From positions 124,001-188,000 of the forward strand of contig JAWSUY010000001.1 in the NCBI GenBank assembly GCA_033852175.1: a stretch of DNA of 64,000 bases, given 5' to 3'. The DNA is from Agarilytica sp033852175. Its GTDB lineage: Bacteria > Pseudomonadota > Gammaproteobacteria > Pseudomonadales > Cellvibrionaceae. The position numbers and the translations under genes are program-made. A model generated the notes under the pieces. It saw nothing but the letters and a program-made list of their open reading frames with translations, was not told where the DNA came from and did no database searches. Below, one piece after another: positions 52,037 through 61,549 of this stretch (position 1 is its first letter; every line of letters begins with the position of its first letter).

Positions 52037-53212
52037 TTACGAAACTTCACATTCCGACTCTATTTTCTGGGTTTCACCCGCGAAAAGATGGCGAGGATTC
52101 TCACTCAGAATAATTTTCACTTCGTCACTTGTGAGTTCAGATTCTTCATTGTGCAGTTCGGCAAGGTCAAGATGCAGATGATCAGGATGAGGGTAATCGG
52201 TACCAAACAGCAGATGCTCAATTCCAATCGTATCAATGACATTCCTTAATCCCGGTTCGCCGATTTCAAACCCGACCCAACATTGTCGCTTAAAATATTC
52301 CGATGGTTTCATTTTAATAACATCAGCAACTTCGGCCTTCGATTCCGTATAGCAAATCTCATCTAATCGCCACAGCCATGACGGCACCCATGAGGCGCCA
52401 GATTCTAAAAAAGCAAATTTAAGTTGCGAGTAACGTTCCAACACACCGCCGTCCAGAAGCGAAAGAAATGCCATTTGTGCTTCCATCACATGGGAGCATG
52501 CATGCTGCGCGAAGCGTGACTCAAAGCGATCTGCACCGGTGGTAACACCGGGTAAGTGAGTGCCACCATGAATGACAATCGTTATATGATGTTTTTCACA
52601 ACTTGACCAAAACTCTTCATAGTCTGGATGACTGAGTGATCGCCCCCGTATGGGTTCAGGCCTGAGCATCACGGTATGCCAACCAAAAGCGATGACGCGA
52701 TTCAATTCCTTTACCATACCTTTTGGATCTTGCCGGGAAATAAGACCCACGCCGATCAAGCGAGATTTATCATGCGCGCAGTAATCGTGTAACCAGCTGT
52801 TATAGGCTGAGGCAAAGGCTTCCGATACCGCTGGTTCGATTCGGCTGCTATTGACACAGTATCCCGCGATAGTCGGAAATAGAACGCAAGTATCAATTCC
52901 GGCTTGGTCCATTGACGCTAGCTGCCCTGCAGGTATTGCGGCCATTTTCGTGGGGTCACCGTACTTTTCATTCGTATCAATGGCCTGCTTGCGGCTAGCG
53001 TAGTTTAATTTGTCACACAGGGGTTTTCCGTCAACATAAAGTTCATAACGTGAAGCGTCTCTTTCGACTTCTGAGCTAGCCTCCGCGTCATTCAGCTCCT
53101 CTGCGGTATCGAGATAGGGGGCATAGCGCTTAAAAGGCTCAGGCAAATACTCTCGCCACATATCCAAAGGTTCTGACACATGCCGGTCGGCATCAATGAC
53201 TTCAAATTTCAA
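52037..53212 (-). CDS. Amidohydrolase-2 family metalloenzyme of the RiPP operon
   Basis: A 391-aa TIM-barrel hydrolase or decarboxylase-like enzyme of the PF04909 group. Metal ligands are visible as DADRH (Asp/His near the N-terminus, about residues 6-10), VIHGGTH (about 214) and FGTDYPH (about 339). The frame opens at 53275, but the family begins 'KFEVIDADRH', and a TTG at 53212 with AGAGAGG eight bases ahead is the best start. Within the YcaO operon it could hydrolyse an amide or decarboxylate a modified residue; no direct evidence of the reaction exists in the sequence. Confidence 0.8.
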   Translation of the reverse strand: MKFEVIDADRHVSEPLDMWREYLPEPFKRYAPYLDTAEELNDAEASSEVERDASRYELYVDGKPLCDKLNYASRKQAIDTNEKYGDPTKMAAIPAGQLASMDQAGIDTCVLFPTIAGYCVNSSRIEPAVSEAFASAYNSWLHDYCAHDKSRLIGVGLISRQDPKGMVKELNRVIAFGWHTVMLRPEPIRGRSLSHPDYEEFWSSCEKHHITIVIHGGTHLPGVTTGADRFESRFAQHACSHVMEAQMAFLSLLDGGVLERYSQLKFAFLESGASWVPSWLWRLDEICYTESKAEVADVIKMKPSEYFKRQCWVGFEIGEPGLRNVIDTIGIEHLLFGTDYPHPDHLHLDLAELHNEESELTSDEVKIILSENPRHLFAGETQKIESECEVS

Positions 53213-53504
53213 TTTATTGACCTCTCTTATGACAAAAGTCCCCCGCCCATTGGGAGAGGGGAATTCGCACCTCACATCAGCACACTCATGAAGTTATCAC
53301 AACATTATGCCTTATCGTTCAAAATCTATTATCCGATAAACATACGGCTAATGAGTTCGAAAATAATTTCACATGAAAATCATATTTCTGTAAATAACTT
53401 TTCACGCAAAAAACGGCCGGTATAGCGCGTGGTTAGATTCAAAACATAAGACATGCTTTTCCAAATCCATCACTCACGACTAAGCCTGCCGCCATATCAA
53501 AAGA

Positions 53505-54158
53505 TCAGCAGGTAAACGGCTGAGTTTTAACTGTAGATTCATAATCGGCCAGTGCAAAAGCACTCACATTAACTGCGCCCTTACCATTGGTATCAAACTC
53601 AGCCGGTCTTGGAGGCATTGTCATTATTACCACTGTTGGCAGATAAGAGGTTAAATCTTCCCAACCATTTTTTTGCTCTTTGTGAGCGTCATAATTGTAA
53701 GCATAATCTGATTTTGGCTTACGATTGGGTTTAGCAGTAGGCTTTTGATTAATAGGCGTTATAAATTCTCTTTCTTCAGGGTTATCCGCAAGAACCTTAT
53801 TTTTCCACTTCTCATATGATTTTGAATCCATGTTATATTTATTTTTGAACTCATTTTCATCCGCATTTTCAAGCCACGTTTTGAATGCATTTTGCACGTC
53901 GTTGCTGACAGCAGCTTGAATCCTCAAAATCAAACCAGGAGGCTTAGTGTAATTAGACAGCTCTCTCAATTTATCCAAAGGGGTCACGACCGCCTCGACA
54001 AAGTGAGCCGGTGACATCCATGCATAGCCGATCAAACGGGCCCAGGAATTGCGCCACTCATTATCCCCCTCTAAACCAGCAAGGATACTTTCATCACCGT
54101 CAAGCTGGGCAACCGAGACAAAGCTATTAACGTCAATATCTTTATTAACCATATTCAT
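53505..54158 (-). CDS. Candidate NHLP/TOMM-type RiPP precursor peptide
   Basis: A 217-aa soluble protein. Residues 28-80 resemble the nitrile-hydratase-related leader (NHLP): 'EWRNSWARLIGYAWMSPAHF' ... 'DKLRELSNYTKPPGLILRI', echoing the W..L...AW.D..F...L..DP...L.E.G...P.G pattern. A helical, Lys/Glu-rich middle (about 85-165) follows. The tail (about 175-217, 'LPTVVIMTMPPRPAEF' ... 'VKTQPFTC') holds Ser, Thr and a final Cys that YcaO could modify. It recalls the BMA_0021/BMA_0022 TOMM family from memory. GGAG nine bases ahead fixes the ATG. It is 217 aa, long for a precursor, so a non-substrate role (e.g. scaffold) is not excluded. Confidence 0.65.
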   Translation of the reverse strand: MNMVNKDIDVNSFVSVAQLDGDESILAGLEGDNEWRNSWARLIGYAWMSPAHFVEAVVTPLDKLRELSNYTKPPGLILRIQAAVSNDVQNAFKTWLENADENEFKNKYNMDSKSYEKWKNKVLADNPEEREFITPINQKPTAKPNRKPKSDYAYNYDAHKEQKNGWEDLTSYLPTVVIMTMPPRPAEFDTNGKGAVNVSAFALADYESTVKTQPFTC

Positions 54159-54198
54159 ACAGATACACTCCAGATTTTATTGGAACTAATTTTTAGTA

Positions 54199-54999
54199 TT
54201 AGCCCTCACGGGCCAGTTCTTTTTGATAAACAACGGGACAAAACACGGGATTCTCAATGTGCTTTAAAAAACCATGATCATCCCGATCAAAAAGTGGGGT
54301 GGAATGTTCCGAGCGCAAATTTATTGCCAAACATACCCGGACTCTATTACTTATATTTGATCCACTTCCGTGTAAAACACTCTTGTGGTGAATGCTAAAT
54401 GCACCCTTAGGCAACGACACAAAGTCCGGCGTGAACATCCCCTCCGGTAGCTGTTGCCGAAAAAGTTGCTCCGTCATCAACAGATCTTGATTGTACGCAT
54501 CCTCAACAGATACATTAACGTTGTATTTGTGGCTGCCAGGGATATAACCAATACTACCGATAGAGGGGTCAACATCCACTAACGGCAGCCACACCGTAAA
54601 TACGTCACCGCCCCACCAATGCCAGTTAACCTCGTCAGTATGCCAACCAATATTCCCTTTAGAACCTCCGCCAGCCGGCTTTATAAACAACTGAGAACAC
54701 CACACCTGCAAATTATTGACTCCGCAAATTTTCGCGACACGCTCCATCAGCGATGTGCAGGTAATCAGATTAAAAAAGGCGTTGTCGCAGAAATGGACTT
54801 GATCTATTTTTTGAACACTGCCTGAGCTGTTGATATTCCAGCGCCGCATCGGTTCAAACCCCATGTCATACTCACCACCAATAATGGGGTCAACTCGGGC
54901 TAACGCTTTTTGTATTAAGAGGGCAGGCACAATAGGATCGGGATGCAAAACATAACCTTCATCTAAATATTTTTGATGTAAAGTATCTATTTCATCCAT
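54199..54999 (-). CDS. PhyH-family Fe(II)/2-oxoglutarate dioxygenase
   Basis: A 266-aa double-stranded beta-helix enzyme with the iron triad: His and Asp in WHTDEVNW (about 119-121) and distal His in 'HHKSVLHGSGSN' (about 208-214), plus a following Arg for 2-oxoglutarate. It hydroxylates an unactivated carbon. Placed between a methyltransferase and the precursor gene, it likely acts on the RiPP. A TTG at 55014 is possible, but ATG 54999 with GGAA ahead is preferred. It begins 17 bases after the methyltransferase stop. Confidence 0.85.
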   Translation of the reverse strand: MDEIDTLHQKYLDEGYVLHPDPIVPALLIQKALARVDPIIGGEYDMGFEPMRRWNINSSGSVQKIDQVHFCDNAFFNLITCTSLMERVAKICGVNNLQVWCSQLFIKPAGGGSKGNIGWHTDEVNWHWWGGDVFTVWLPLVDVDPSIGSIGYIPGSHKYNVNVSVEDAYNQDLLMTEQLFRQQLPEGMFTPDFVSLPKGAFSIHHKSVLHGSGSNISNRVRVCLAINLRSEHSTPLFDRDDHGFLKHIENPVFCPVVYQKELAREG

Positions 55000-55016
55000 A
55001 ATTTTTATTTCCAAAA

Positions 55017-55856
55017 TCAGTTAACAACATCAAGAGGTTTTTCTGCACAAATACAGGTCCACACCACGACACTCATTGCATCAGTTAAATATGGGAGTAT
55101 AGATATTTGTTGCCGCAGGTCTTTTAATTCTGATAGCGATAATAGATTTTCTTTCACCGCAATATTTCCAGGCCGCCCCATTAGCAACGACAGGTACCAG
55201 TGGCTAATCTGCTGTAACTCTGAAGGAGTTTTATAGAGTGTTGTCTCAATGCTAAATTCTTGCTGTATAAATCCAACCTCTTGCAGCAAACCGCCAAGCT
55301 TCAACCCCACACTCGGCGTTCCTCCCGAGACAAGAACAATCGAATCCAAAAGCTGACTCAGTGTAAGGCCCGTCTCCCCGACCACCACTCCCGGAAGGTT
55401 TTCTAATGAACCCACGCCTTCGCGGATCAATATGCTCCCTCCCGGCTTGAGTACCCGATAAATTTCAGCCAATACCGCCTGTAAATTTGGCACATGCATT
55501 AACAGAGTATGAACAAAAACCACTTCAAAGCTGTCAGAATTAAAATCTAAAAACTGAACGTCCTGCGTCTTAAAGTTAAGATTTTCAAAGTTTTTGTATT
55601 TTTCCAACGCAATGTCAATTTGACCATCATCAAAATCGATACCAATAACCTGAACATCTGGATACTCATTGGCTAGACCCACAGTGATACTACCAATCCC
55701 ACAACCAGCATCTAATAACCGCCCACCCGACGCTATCCCGTCAAGCACATTTTTAGCAAAGCCGGCTTCACACTGAAGAGTTCTTGTCCCCAACAAATTC
55801 AGTATTTGCTTATCACTGCCGAGAGCATAGTTACTGTTATAGCATCTTGCTGTCAT
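55017..55856 (-). CDS. SAM-dependent methyltransferase of the RiPP operon
   Basis: A 279-aa class I methyltransferase: motif I LLDAGCGIGS (about residues 47-56), 'VIGIDFDDGQ', 'EVVFVHTLLMHV' and 'LKPGGSILIREG'. A C-terminal lid of about 100 residues is probably substrate-specific. It is the first clearly coupled gene of the operon (PhyH, precursor, amidohydrolase and YcaO follow) and is the candidate for methylating the peptide product. Confidence 0.85.
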   Translation of the reverse strand: MTARCYNSNYALGSDKQILNLLGTRTLQCEAGFAKNVLDGIASGGRLLDAGCGIGSITVGLANEYPDVQVIGIDFDDGQIDIALEKYKNFENLNFKTQDVQFLDFNSDSFEVVFVHTLLMHVPNLQAVLAEIYRVLKPGGSILIREGVGSLENLPGVVVGETGLTLSQLLDSIVLVSGGTPSVGLKLGGLLQEVGFIQQEFSIETTLYKTPSELQQISHWYLSLLMGRPGNIAVKENLLSLSELKDLRQQISILPYLTDAMSVVVWTCICAEKPLDVVN

Positions 55857-56077
55857 ATTTAGTTACCGCGTTATCTTTAGTTACGTTTAGAGACACTTAT
55901 TGCATCTACAGCATTAGAAAATAAGCTTGGCTATTGAGAATTAGGTATTGCCTATTTAATCTGCTAGCATCCGACACACATGCATGCCTATTTACCGTGG
56001 GCCTCCACAGCAACGAATGTCTGGCGAAGTATTTGACCAAAACGAATACCTAAACTCACAAATAGCTTTGAGTTTGA

Positions 56078-56308
56078 CTAGCTCACCTCGAAATTGTTCT
56101 GTGACGCTGCAGAATAAATCAACCTGGCTTGATCTACGCATTCAAATATAGCGTATAAATAACAACCATGAGAATTACCCTTATCGAACAGCCGCACAAT
56201 GTTTGCATTGTTGTCAGCAGCTATACTGCAGGGCCTATAATTTGAAAAGGTCGAAATCACATCTTCTTTACCCACGACGGTAAAATCATGAACTGGAATT
56301 TTTATCAC
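56078..56308 (-). CDS. Small protein of unknown function upstream of the RiPP operon
   Basis: A 76-aa protein starting with a GTG at 56308 and without a strong ribosome site, containing three Cys (in YRPCSI, HGCYLY and FECVDQ). No signal peptide or TM is seen. Codon use looks like a real gene, but no family is recognised. It could be a second small peptide of the RiPP locus or an unrelated gene; a 220-bp gap separates it from the methyltransferase. Confidence 0.45.
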   Translation of the reverse strand: MIKIPVHDFTVVGKEDVISTFSNYRPCSIAADNNANIVRLFDKGNSHGCYLYAIFECVDQARLIYSAASQNNFEVS

Positions 56309-57199
56309 GACTTATTAATTGATGTTTTTATTATCAAAGTACACCTAAACTTATTATTCTTTTCAGGTGGCACAAGTCCGATTGGAAGTTAATTTCTACG
56401 GTTTAAATGACACCTTCACTCACGAAAACCTGTGGCATAAATAACACCGCAACTAGAGTCTTCTACTACACACGTTAATAATACTGTATTTTTTGATTAT
56501 ACAGAGCTCAACATCACTGACAGTTTATACGCCAATTATTTTTTTGCAACTTAATACGCCAGCTAATTTTACGAAACCCATCCCCACCTAGCCTCCATAG
56601 AAATAGTGATTATTCAAAAACCACTTTCGCTAATATAAAAATTATCGCACAACAAGCCAACAGAAAACTGAAACCAGATGTAAGGAAGTTTTCAACTCCC
56701 CCTCTCAACTTTTTATACCCATAAATACGGAAACCGACCAACCACGGAAGCTATACGCGCCACATGGATTATTAGCGCGCCTTAAAATCTGTCACTAATG
56801 TCACACCTTAAGGTAAGCTTTTGGTTTTTAATGAAAACAGCCCGCTAAATAACCGCGCAGCCAACACTCCACTCCAGGGAGTTTATTTTCTTAACCTCTC
56901 ATCAATACTACGACCAGGCGCTGTCTTTTCAAGACAGCCATTTCGATGTTAAGTAGATATCTATAGCGGCAATGGTTTACCATCCATGGACTGCACGACA
57001 CACTGATAGATTCCATTGTAATAACAATAATATACAGAGTAAGCTTACTTGGATTCAACTCTGAATCGCATAACCTGAATAGCTAGAAGAAGCGGTCAGC
57101 TACCTGTAGGGTTATCATTTTTGCAAGCAAAGTATAAAGCGCAAAATCGACGGGCGCAGGGAGTTAAAACAACCAGAGTGACGCCGCGAATGATAGCGA
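56309..57199. other. Gene-free AT-rich stretch
   Basis: About 900 bases with no supported gene. One short hairpin is visible (CTGTCTT-ttc-AAGACAG at 56921-56937). The DNA to the right is the decayed IS30 copy. Confidence 0.5.
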
Positions 57200-57913
57200 T
57201 AGTGGCGTCAAAGTTACGAGAAAACTGAGCCCCGAGAAAATCCCCTACTGTCTTCTGGATGAAAAAGAAGAACTGCTTAGTCATGAAACAATCTATCAGT
57301 AAATCTGGGCAGATAAAGCCACTGGAGGTGATTCATATGGCGAACTACGCCGCAAGGATAAAGCTTATGTGTCGCGAGGAAAAATCCAGGCCGTACGCAG
57401 CCACATCAAGAACCGCGTCAGCATTGACGAACGCCCAGCGAAGAAGCGTGTAGGCGACAGGGAGACTGACCTCGCTATCGGTAAAGGTCATAGCGACGCA
57501 CCGGTAACAATCGTTGGCAGAATGACAAGCTTCACCATGCAAAACGAATGAATAATAAAACGGCTCAGGCAGCTGCCGATGGCACTATTGAACTACTGAG
57601 ACCTTTCAAAGGTTCTGCGCTTACGATTACAGCCGATAAAGGTAGCGAATTTTCCTATCAAGAGAAAATGACTGAAGCACTAGAAGCGAAGGCATATTTT
57701 GCCGCCCCCTACAATTCATGGCAGCGTGGTTTGAATTAAAAGATCAACGGCTTACTGCGACAGTGCTGGTCGAAAAAAACGGAACTAAAAATAATATCGG
57801 CAAAGGATATGAAAGCGGTTATTATTCAGTTAAATAACCGCTCGAGAAAGAGGCTAGACTTTAAAACTCCGGCTAAATTGATGGTTAACCATATGGCTGC
57901 AATTGCGGCTTAA
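57200..57913 (+). pseudogene. Decayed IS30-family transposase
   Basis: Successive frames read as an IS30 transposase: 'LLSHETIYQ' then an in-frame stop, 'IWADKATGGD', 'KKRVGDRETDLAIGKGHS', 'VTIVGRMTSFT', a stop/frameshift at 57549, 'LLRPFKGSALTITADKGSEF' (DDE region), 'APYNSWQRGLN' followed by a stop where the catalytic Glu should follow, and 'GLLRQCWSKK...LNNRSRKRLDFKTPAKLM'. At least three inactivating changes make it non-functional. The N-terminal third is missing or diverged, so the left boundary is approximate. Confidence 0.85.
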
Positions 57914-58852
57914 ACTATTATGCACTTCGGTATTAAATCTGCCCCATATTAAGCGGTATGTGAGCACCAATTTAATTCGCACAAGCCTGCTGCGCTCCAA
58001 TATTTTTTAAATTTTGACGACTAGAACAATCATCGATACAGGCGAATCCAACATCTAGGTGCACTACTAACACAGTCGAAATAAACCTCTTCTGGAGATT
58101 AGTAATTTAGCATCCTTCCTGGACGCCGATTATTAGTATAGGCAGCATCCTCTAACTGCCTATCGGTTAAGAGACAAAAGTCGCGACCTTTCGGAAAAAC
58201 CCTCGTAATAACCCATTCGTATGCTCATTAGTCCCTCGCTGTTATAAGCATTATGGATCGAAAAAATCAACATCTCTTCCTAGCGACTCCTCTACCTATT
58301 TGAGGAAAGTCGCAGCGGAGAGACAACCATCTCGCCGCACCAATACCCCCTATAAGTTGTTGATGTCAGCTTTCCCTGCAATGTTAACGAATACCTTATA
58401 CTTACTATGCATACACGGTTTCGCACAATTTACAGGTAAAACTTGCCCTCAAGGCTATCCAACCACACTCCTAATCGAGCGCTGGACTACGACTTCCCAC
58501 GCCAACTCCCCTCCAGGCGCCTTACGACATCCACGATAAAATACAGATCGTAGCTTACCAAAAGTGCTATCTAAACAGACCCAAAATGCAATACTGAAGC
58601 GCGTACTTTTAACGGTTAAAAACAACCCGAAACGGGCTGCATCAACGGCTATGACAACGAAGATTCATTGCTGGTTTCCAGAGACTTGGTAGAGGGAGGC
58701 CGCCATTTCAATATACACTTATTTTCGATAACGGCTAACAAACATGAGAAATGGGTTCTTGTTGGGCCTTATACGTACTAAAAATAAATGGCCGACATGT
58801 CTTCACGATGCGGTCACTTTTAATTACTTTACTCCAAGATCAGGCTATTTTT
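57914..58852. other. Gene-free stretch downstream of the IS30 remnant
   Basis: About 940 bases with no supported gene; short frames lack ribosome sites and family likeness. Some of it may be further decayed IS or accessory DNA. Confidence 0.5.
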
Positions 58853-59287
58853 TTACTTCCACCCAATCGGGTCACATTGAAAGTCTTCACGCTCTAACCT
58901 TTCCAAAAAAGAAAAACTACCAGGCGAATGTTCCTTCACTTCTTCCCAAACGGTTTTGAATGCAACTTTTTTCAAGTGAGATTGAATACCGGAACTCCAA
59001 TCTTTCCACGCATCGTTGGATATTTTGTTCTTTTTCCGTAGGAATACTTGCTCATTCGAGAGATCCAAATAATTGTAAATCAGCTCTCGCGTCTCCATTT
59101 TCTGAGATTCTTGAACCGGCTTGCCAATAAGCGCATCAACAGGAATCCCATAAGCTAGCTCGCGGTATTGTTGATCCAAGGAATCTTCAAAGGAAGACTG
59201 TGAGAGCTTTCGGCTTTCATTGATTTGCCATGCGGCTACAGCTACACCAACGGCTGTGGCGAGTGCTGCTATTGTGTCCCAGTTCAT
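58853..59287 (-). CDS. Membrane-anchored protein, DUF4760-like
   Basis: A 144-aa protein with an N-terminal TM (about residues 5-22) and a helical cytosolic part ('SRKLSQSSFEDSLDQQYRELAY...', 'YNYLDLSNEQVFLRKKNKIS...AWKDW'), the pattern of DUF4760-type or retron/abortive-infection-associated small membrane proteins. AAGG seven bases ahead supports the start. It is 39 bases downstream of the 59327-59842 gene, so the two probably form an operon. Function unknown. Confidence 0.68.
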   Translation of the reverse strand: MNWDTIAALATAVGVAVAAWQINESRKLSQSSFEDSLDQQYRELAYGIPVDALIGKPVQESQKMETRELIYNYLDLSNEQVFLRKKNKISNDAWKDWSSGIQSHLKKVAFKTVWEEVKEHSPGSFSFLERLEREDFQCDPIGWK

Positions 59288-59326
59288 AAGTGACCTTGCC
59301 TTAAATGATTAGACCAATGATTCCTC

Positions 59327-59842
59327 TTACCCTACCCCAATAATTAAGAGCTTCCCTTTCACCGTATATTTTTTAATCCGATCCATATCATTCTGTTCAT
59401 GATCAATCGCCTCTCCCGTTATCTTCCATTGATTGTTTGGCCGGTCTCCGCGTTCATCTAGGTCATGACACTGCATCACCGAGCTTTCTGTTATTTTCCC
59501 TTCTTCGGTTGTTGGACCAAAGCTTTTGCAGGGCCAGCCCGCCCGCCACCAATACAGGTCGGGCATCATGGTATCGCCATTTTCATTACGCAGCATGTAA
59601 TGCACGTCATAGGTTTGCTCTGCATGACGAACGATAAAATACCGGATTCCATATCGCCCTTGCTCGACTTCACCGTCATGAAACATATAACCGCCAACAG
59701 GTAATTCTGAAATATCAATATGAGGCAAGCCTTCAACCGCACCACCTAAAGGGTCTTCTGGCCCAATTAAAGGATTAATGGCCAGAACTATACCAATAAC
59801 GAGGGTGATCAGCGTCCCGATTAACAAACTATTTCTTGGCAT
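59327..59842 (-). CDS. Small membrane-anchored protein, function unknown
   Basis: A 171-aa protein with an N-terminal TM/signal (about residues 6-23) and a periplasmic beta-rich part. Two Cys (near 105 and 125) may form a disulfide. Sequence such as 'DISELPVGGYMFHDGEVEQGRYGIRYFIVRHAEQTYDVHYML' gives no recognisable family, though its first half recalls Rieske-like or UbiB-adjacent membrane-anchored proteins only loosely. It is co-oriented with the gene at 58853. Confidence 0.65.
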   Translation of the reverse strand: MPRNSLLIGTLITLVIGIVLAINPLIGPEDPLGGAVEGLPHIDISELPVGGYMFHDGEVEQGRYGIRYFIVRHAEQTYDVHYMLRNENGDTMMPDLYWWRAGWPCKSFGPTTEEGKITESSVMQCHDLDERGDRPNNQWKITGEAIDHEQNDMDRIKKYTVKGKLLIIGVG

Positions 59843-60056
59843 ACATATCTCTGGGTAAACGTTAATTTCTGCTGGATTTTGTGCGGTACGGTTCTTGCGA
59901 AAGACAAGGAAGGCAAGCTCTCCCAGCGCGTAGGCGATGAGTTTACAGTGATTGAGTCGACAAACTAACTATTTGGCATTGAATTCACCACATTCTTGTG
60001 AGCTCTTCGGTCCCATGCTGAACAAGGAAACAGGATGGTAGTGCGGCGTAGTAATA

Positions 60057-60353
60057 TCAGCCGAGGGCAGGATATGCCAGCACCTCGTTAATATGCGTTA
60101 CATGTGACTTCACCCACCCTGGGTTTATCGCGCCCCAGCTGTTTAACGTGTAGTAGCCATCTTTGGTTGCGCCAACGTATTCGTAGTCGATATCCAATTC
60201 TTTTAGGGCGAGAATCGTATCTTGCGCGGTTCGCCGTGGCATGCCGGTTTTTTCGATTATCGCCGGGACTGTATTCACACCCGAATCTATTAGGTAAGCC
60301 ACGTATAAGCGTCGATAGAAACTAGTTTTGGTTTTACTGTGCTGTTCTTTCAT
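60057..60353 (-). CDS. Winged-helix DNA-binding protein
   Basis: A 98-aa basic protein with a central helix-turn-helix ('SGVNTVPAIIEKTGMPRRTAQDTILAL', about residues 24-50) and a C-terminal 'ELDIDYEYVGATKDGYYTLNSWG' wing. It resembles small FaeA-like winged-helix regulators. The frame extends to 60473, but MKEQHSK (ATG 60353) fits the domain and has AGGA ahead. No target genes are evident nearby. Confidence 0.75.
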   Translation of the reverse strand: MKEQHSKTKTSFYRRLYVAYLIDSGVNTVPAIIEKTGMPRRTAQDTILALKELDIDYEYVGATKDGYYTLNSWGAINPGWVKSHVTHINEVLAYPALG

Positions 60354-61204
60354 GAAGATGATTTTTCCTGTAGAGCTTTGCGCCATTTTCCCACGGAGAG
60401 ATGATACCGCATATTTACCCACAACAGGGCGGTAGAAGCCCATCGTCACTACAGCCTGATAGCTCACAGACATTTTTATTACATCTTCATGCGACAGACA
60501 AAATACCGTACGGTTTCCCGTAAGCTCTAACGACTCATTATTGATTCGATTCAGAAGTAATTTGATCAGTATTTATTGGCTAGCAGAATCTGCATCACAA
60601 ACTAATTTTGCACGGGAATTTTTCCTGCATGATACTAGTCTATCGAATATGGGCTCCAGAAAAAATGGAACACCATCCTATACGCCCTATTATGAAAATG
60701 GACTAATCGTAGATAAATTATTTGTACATCGTTAAAAAATTGGGAATATTATGAAGAAGGAAAGTAAAAATAGGCACCCCTAAATATTCGAAGCCTCTAT
60801 TATCTATAGAGCATAATTAGGAGCATATTTTTAGAACGCGGACGCGTTAAGTTATCAAAGTTTTTGATTTACAATAACAGTGAATTCACTCCACTCTTCT
60901 TCGTCGCGAAGATTGTAGAGGAAATGAAATTCGACCAATAATAGAGTTTCGATTAATATTGGCGTTGAGGCTGACCCCCACATATCGACTAGATTAATGA
61001 GTGGAAAATTCCAAATTAAAGTGTGTAAATGCTGTTTTATTACTCAAAGACTTTTAGTACAACAATATTTTTATTCCTGACGGACTAGGCAGTTTTGTTA
61101 TGCCTGAGCTCTATTTTTTATTCATTAATAAGGGCGGTGAAAACGGAAAATAATTTGTGTTTTCTATTTTTCACCACCCGATTTATTCGACTATAAATCT
61201 TGAA
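60354..61204. other. Gene-free AT-rich stretch
   Basis: No supported gene. It contains an inverted repeat at 61132-61179 near the end of the next leftward gene. A short rightward frame (60541-60735) has no ribosome site or family likeness. Confidence 0.5.
61132..61179. repeat. Inverted repeat downstream of the small secreted gene
   Basis: GGG-CGGTGAAAA (61132-61143) pairs with TTTTTCACC-ACCC (61167-61179). It lies about 25 bases past the leftward stop at 61205, but lacks a T-tract, so terminator activity is doubtful. Confidence 0.6.
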
Positions 61205-61549
61205 TTAAAAGAATTTACAGCTCGGTGCGTTTGTTAGGTCAATCTCTACAGGCGCGCTAAAATTACTTTCAGCATCGCTAGCAACCAAGGTAACTGATGT
61301 AGTGTTCGCTGGAACATTACAGTTGTAGCTCGCTCCGTACGCATAGTTTGGTAGAAGGCCCTGAGCACAAACGCCAACGACTAGTGGTGCAACTGAAATT
61401 GCATCACCATCAAAATCGATTAGTAGCCCACTAACGGATAAAACATTACCCGATGGCATTACGCATGCACTTTTAATTGTAGGTGCAGTTCCAGCGAAGG
61501 CTGAACTAGCGGCTAAAGTTAGGATTGTTGCAGTAACTAAGTTTTTCAT
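61205..61549 (-). CDS. Small secreted protein, function unknown
   Basis: A 114-aa protein with a clear signal peptide (cleavage after SSAFA, about residue 19). The mature part is a small beta-sandwich-like module with four Cys, Ile/Val/Ser-rich strands and 'SDAESNFSAPVEIDL', which recalls surface or Ig-like modules. No family was assigned. Confidence 0.72.
   Translation of the reverse strand: MKNLVTATILTLAASSAFAGTAPTIKSACVMPSGNVLSVSGLLIDFDGDAISVAPLVVGVCAQGLLPNYAYGASYNCNVPANTTSVTLVASDAESNFSAPVEIDLTNAPSCKFF

Noticed and set aside
58300..58539. Short rightward open frame (79 codons) in gene-poor DNA
   Set aside because: Composition and lack of start signals do not support a gene.
60541..60735. 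Short rightward open frame (64 codons)
   Set aside because: No ribosome site and no recognisable domain; it lies in AT-rich intergenic DNA.
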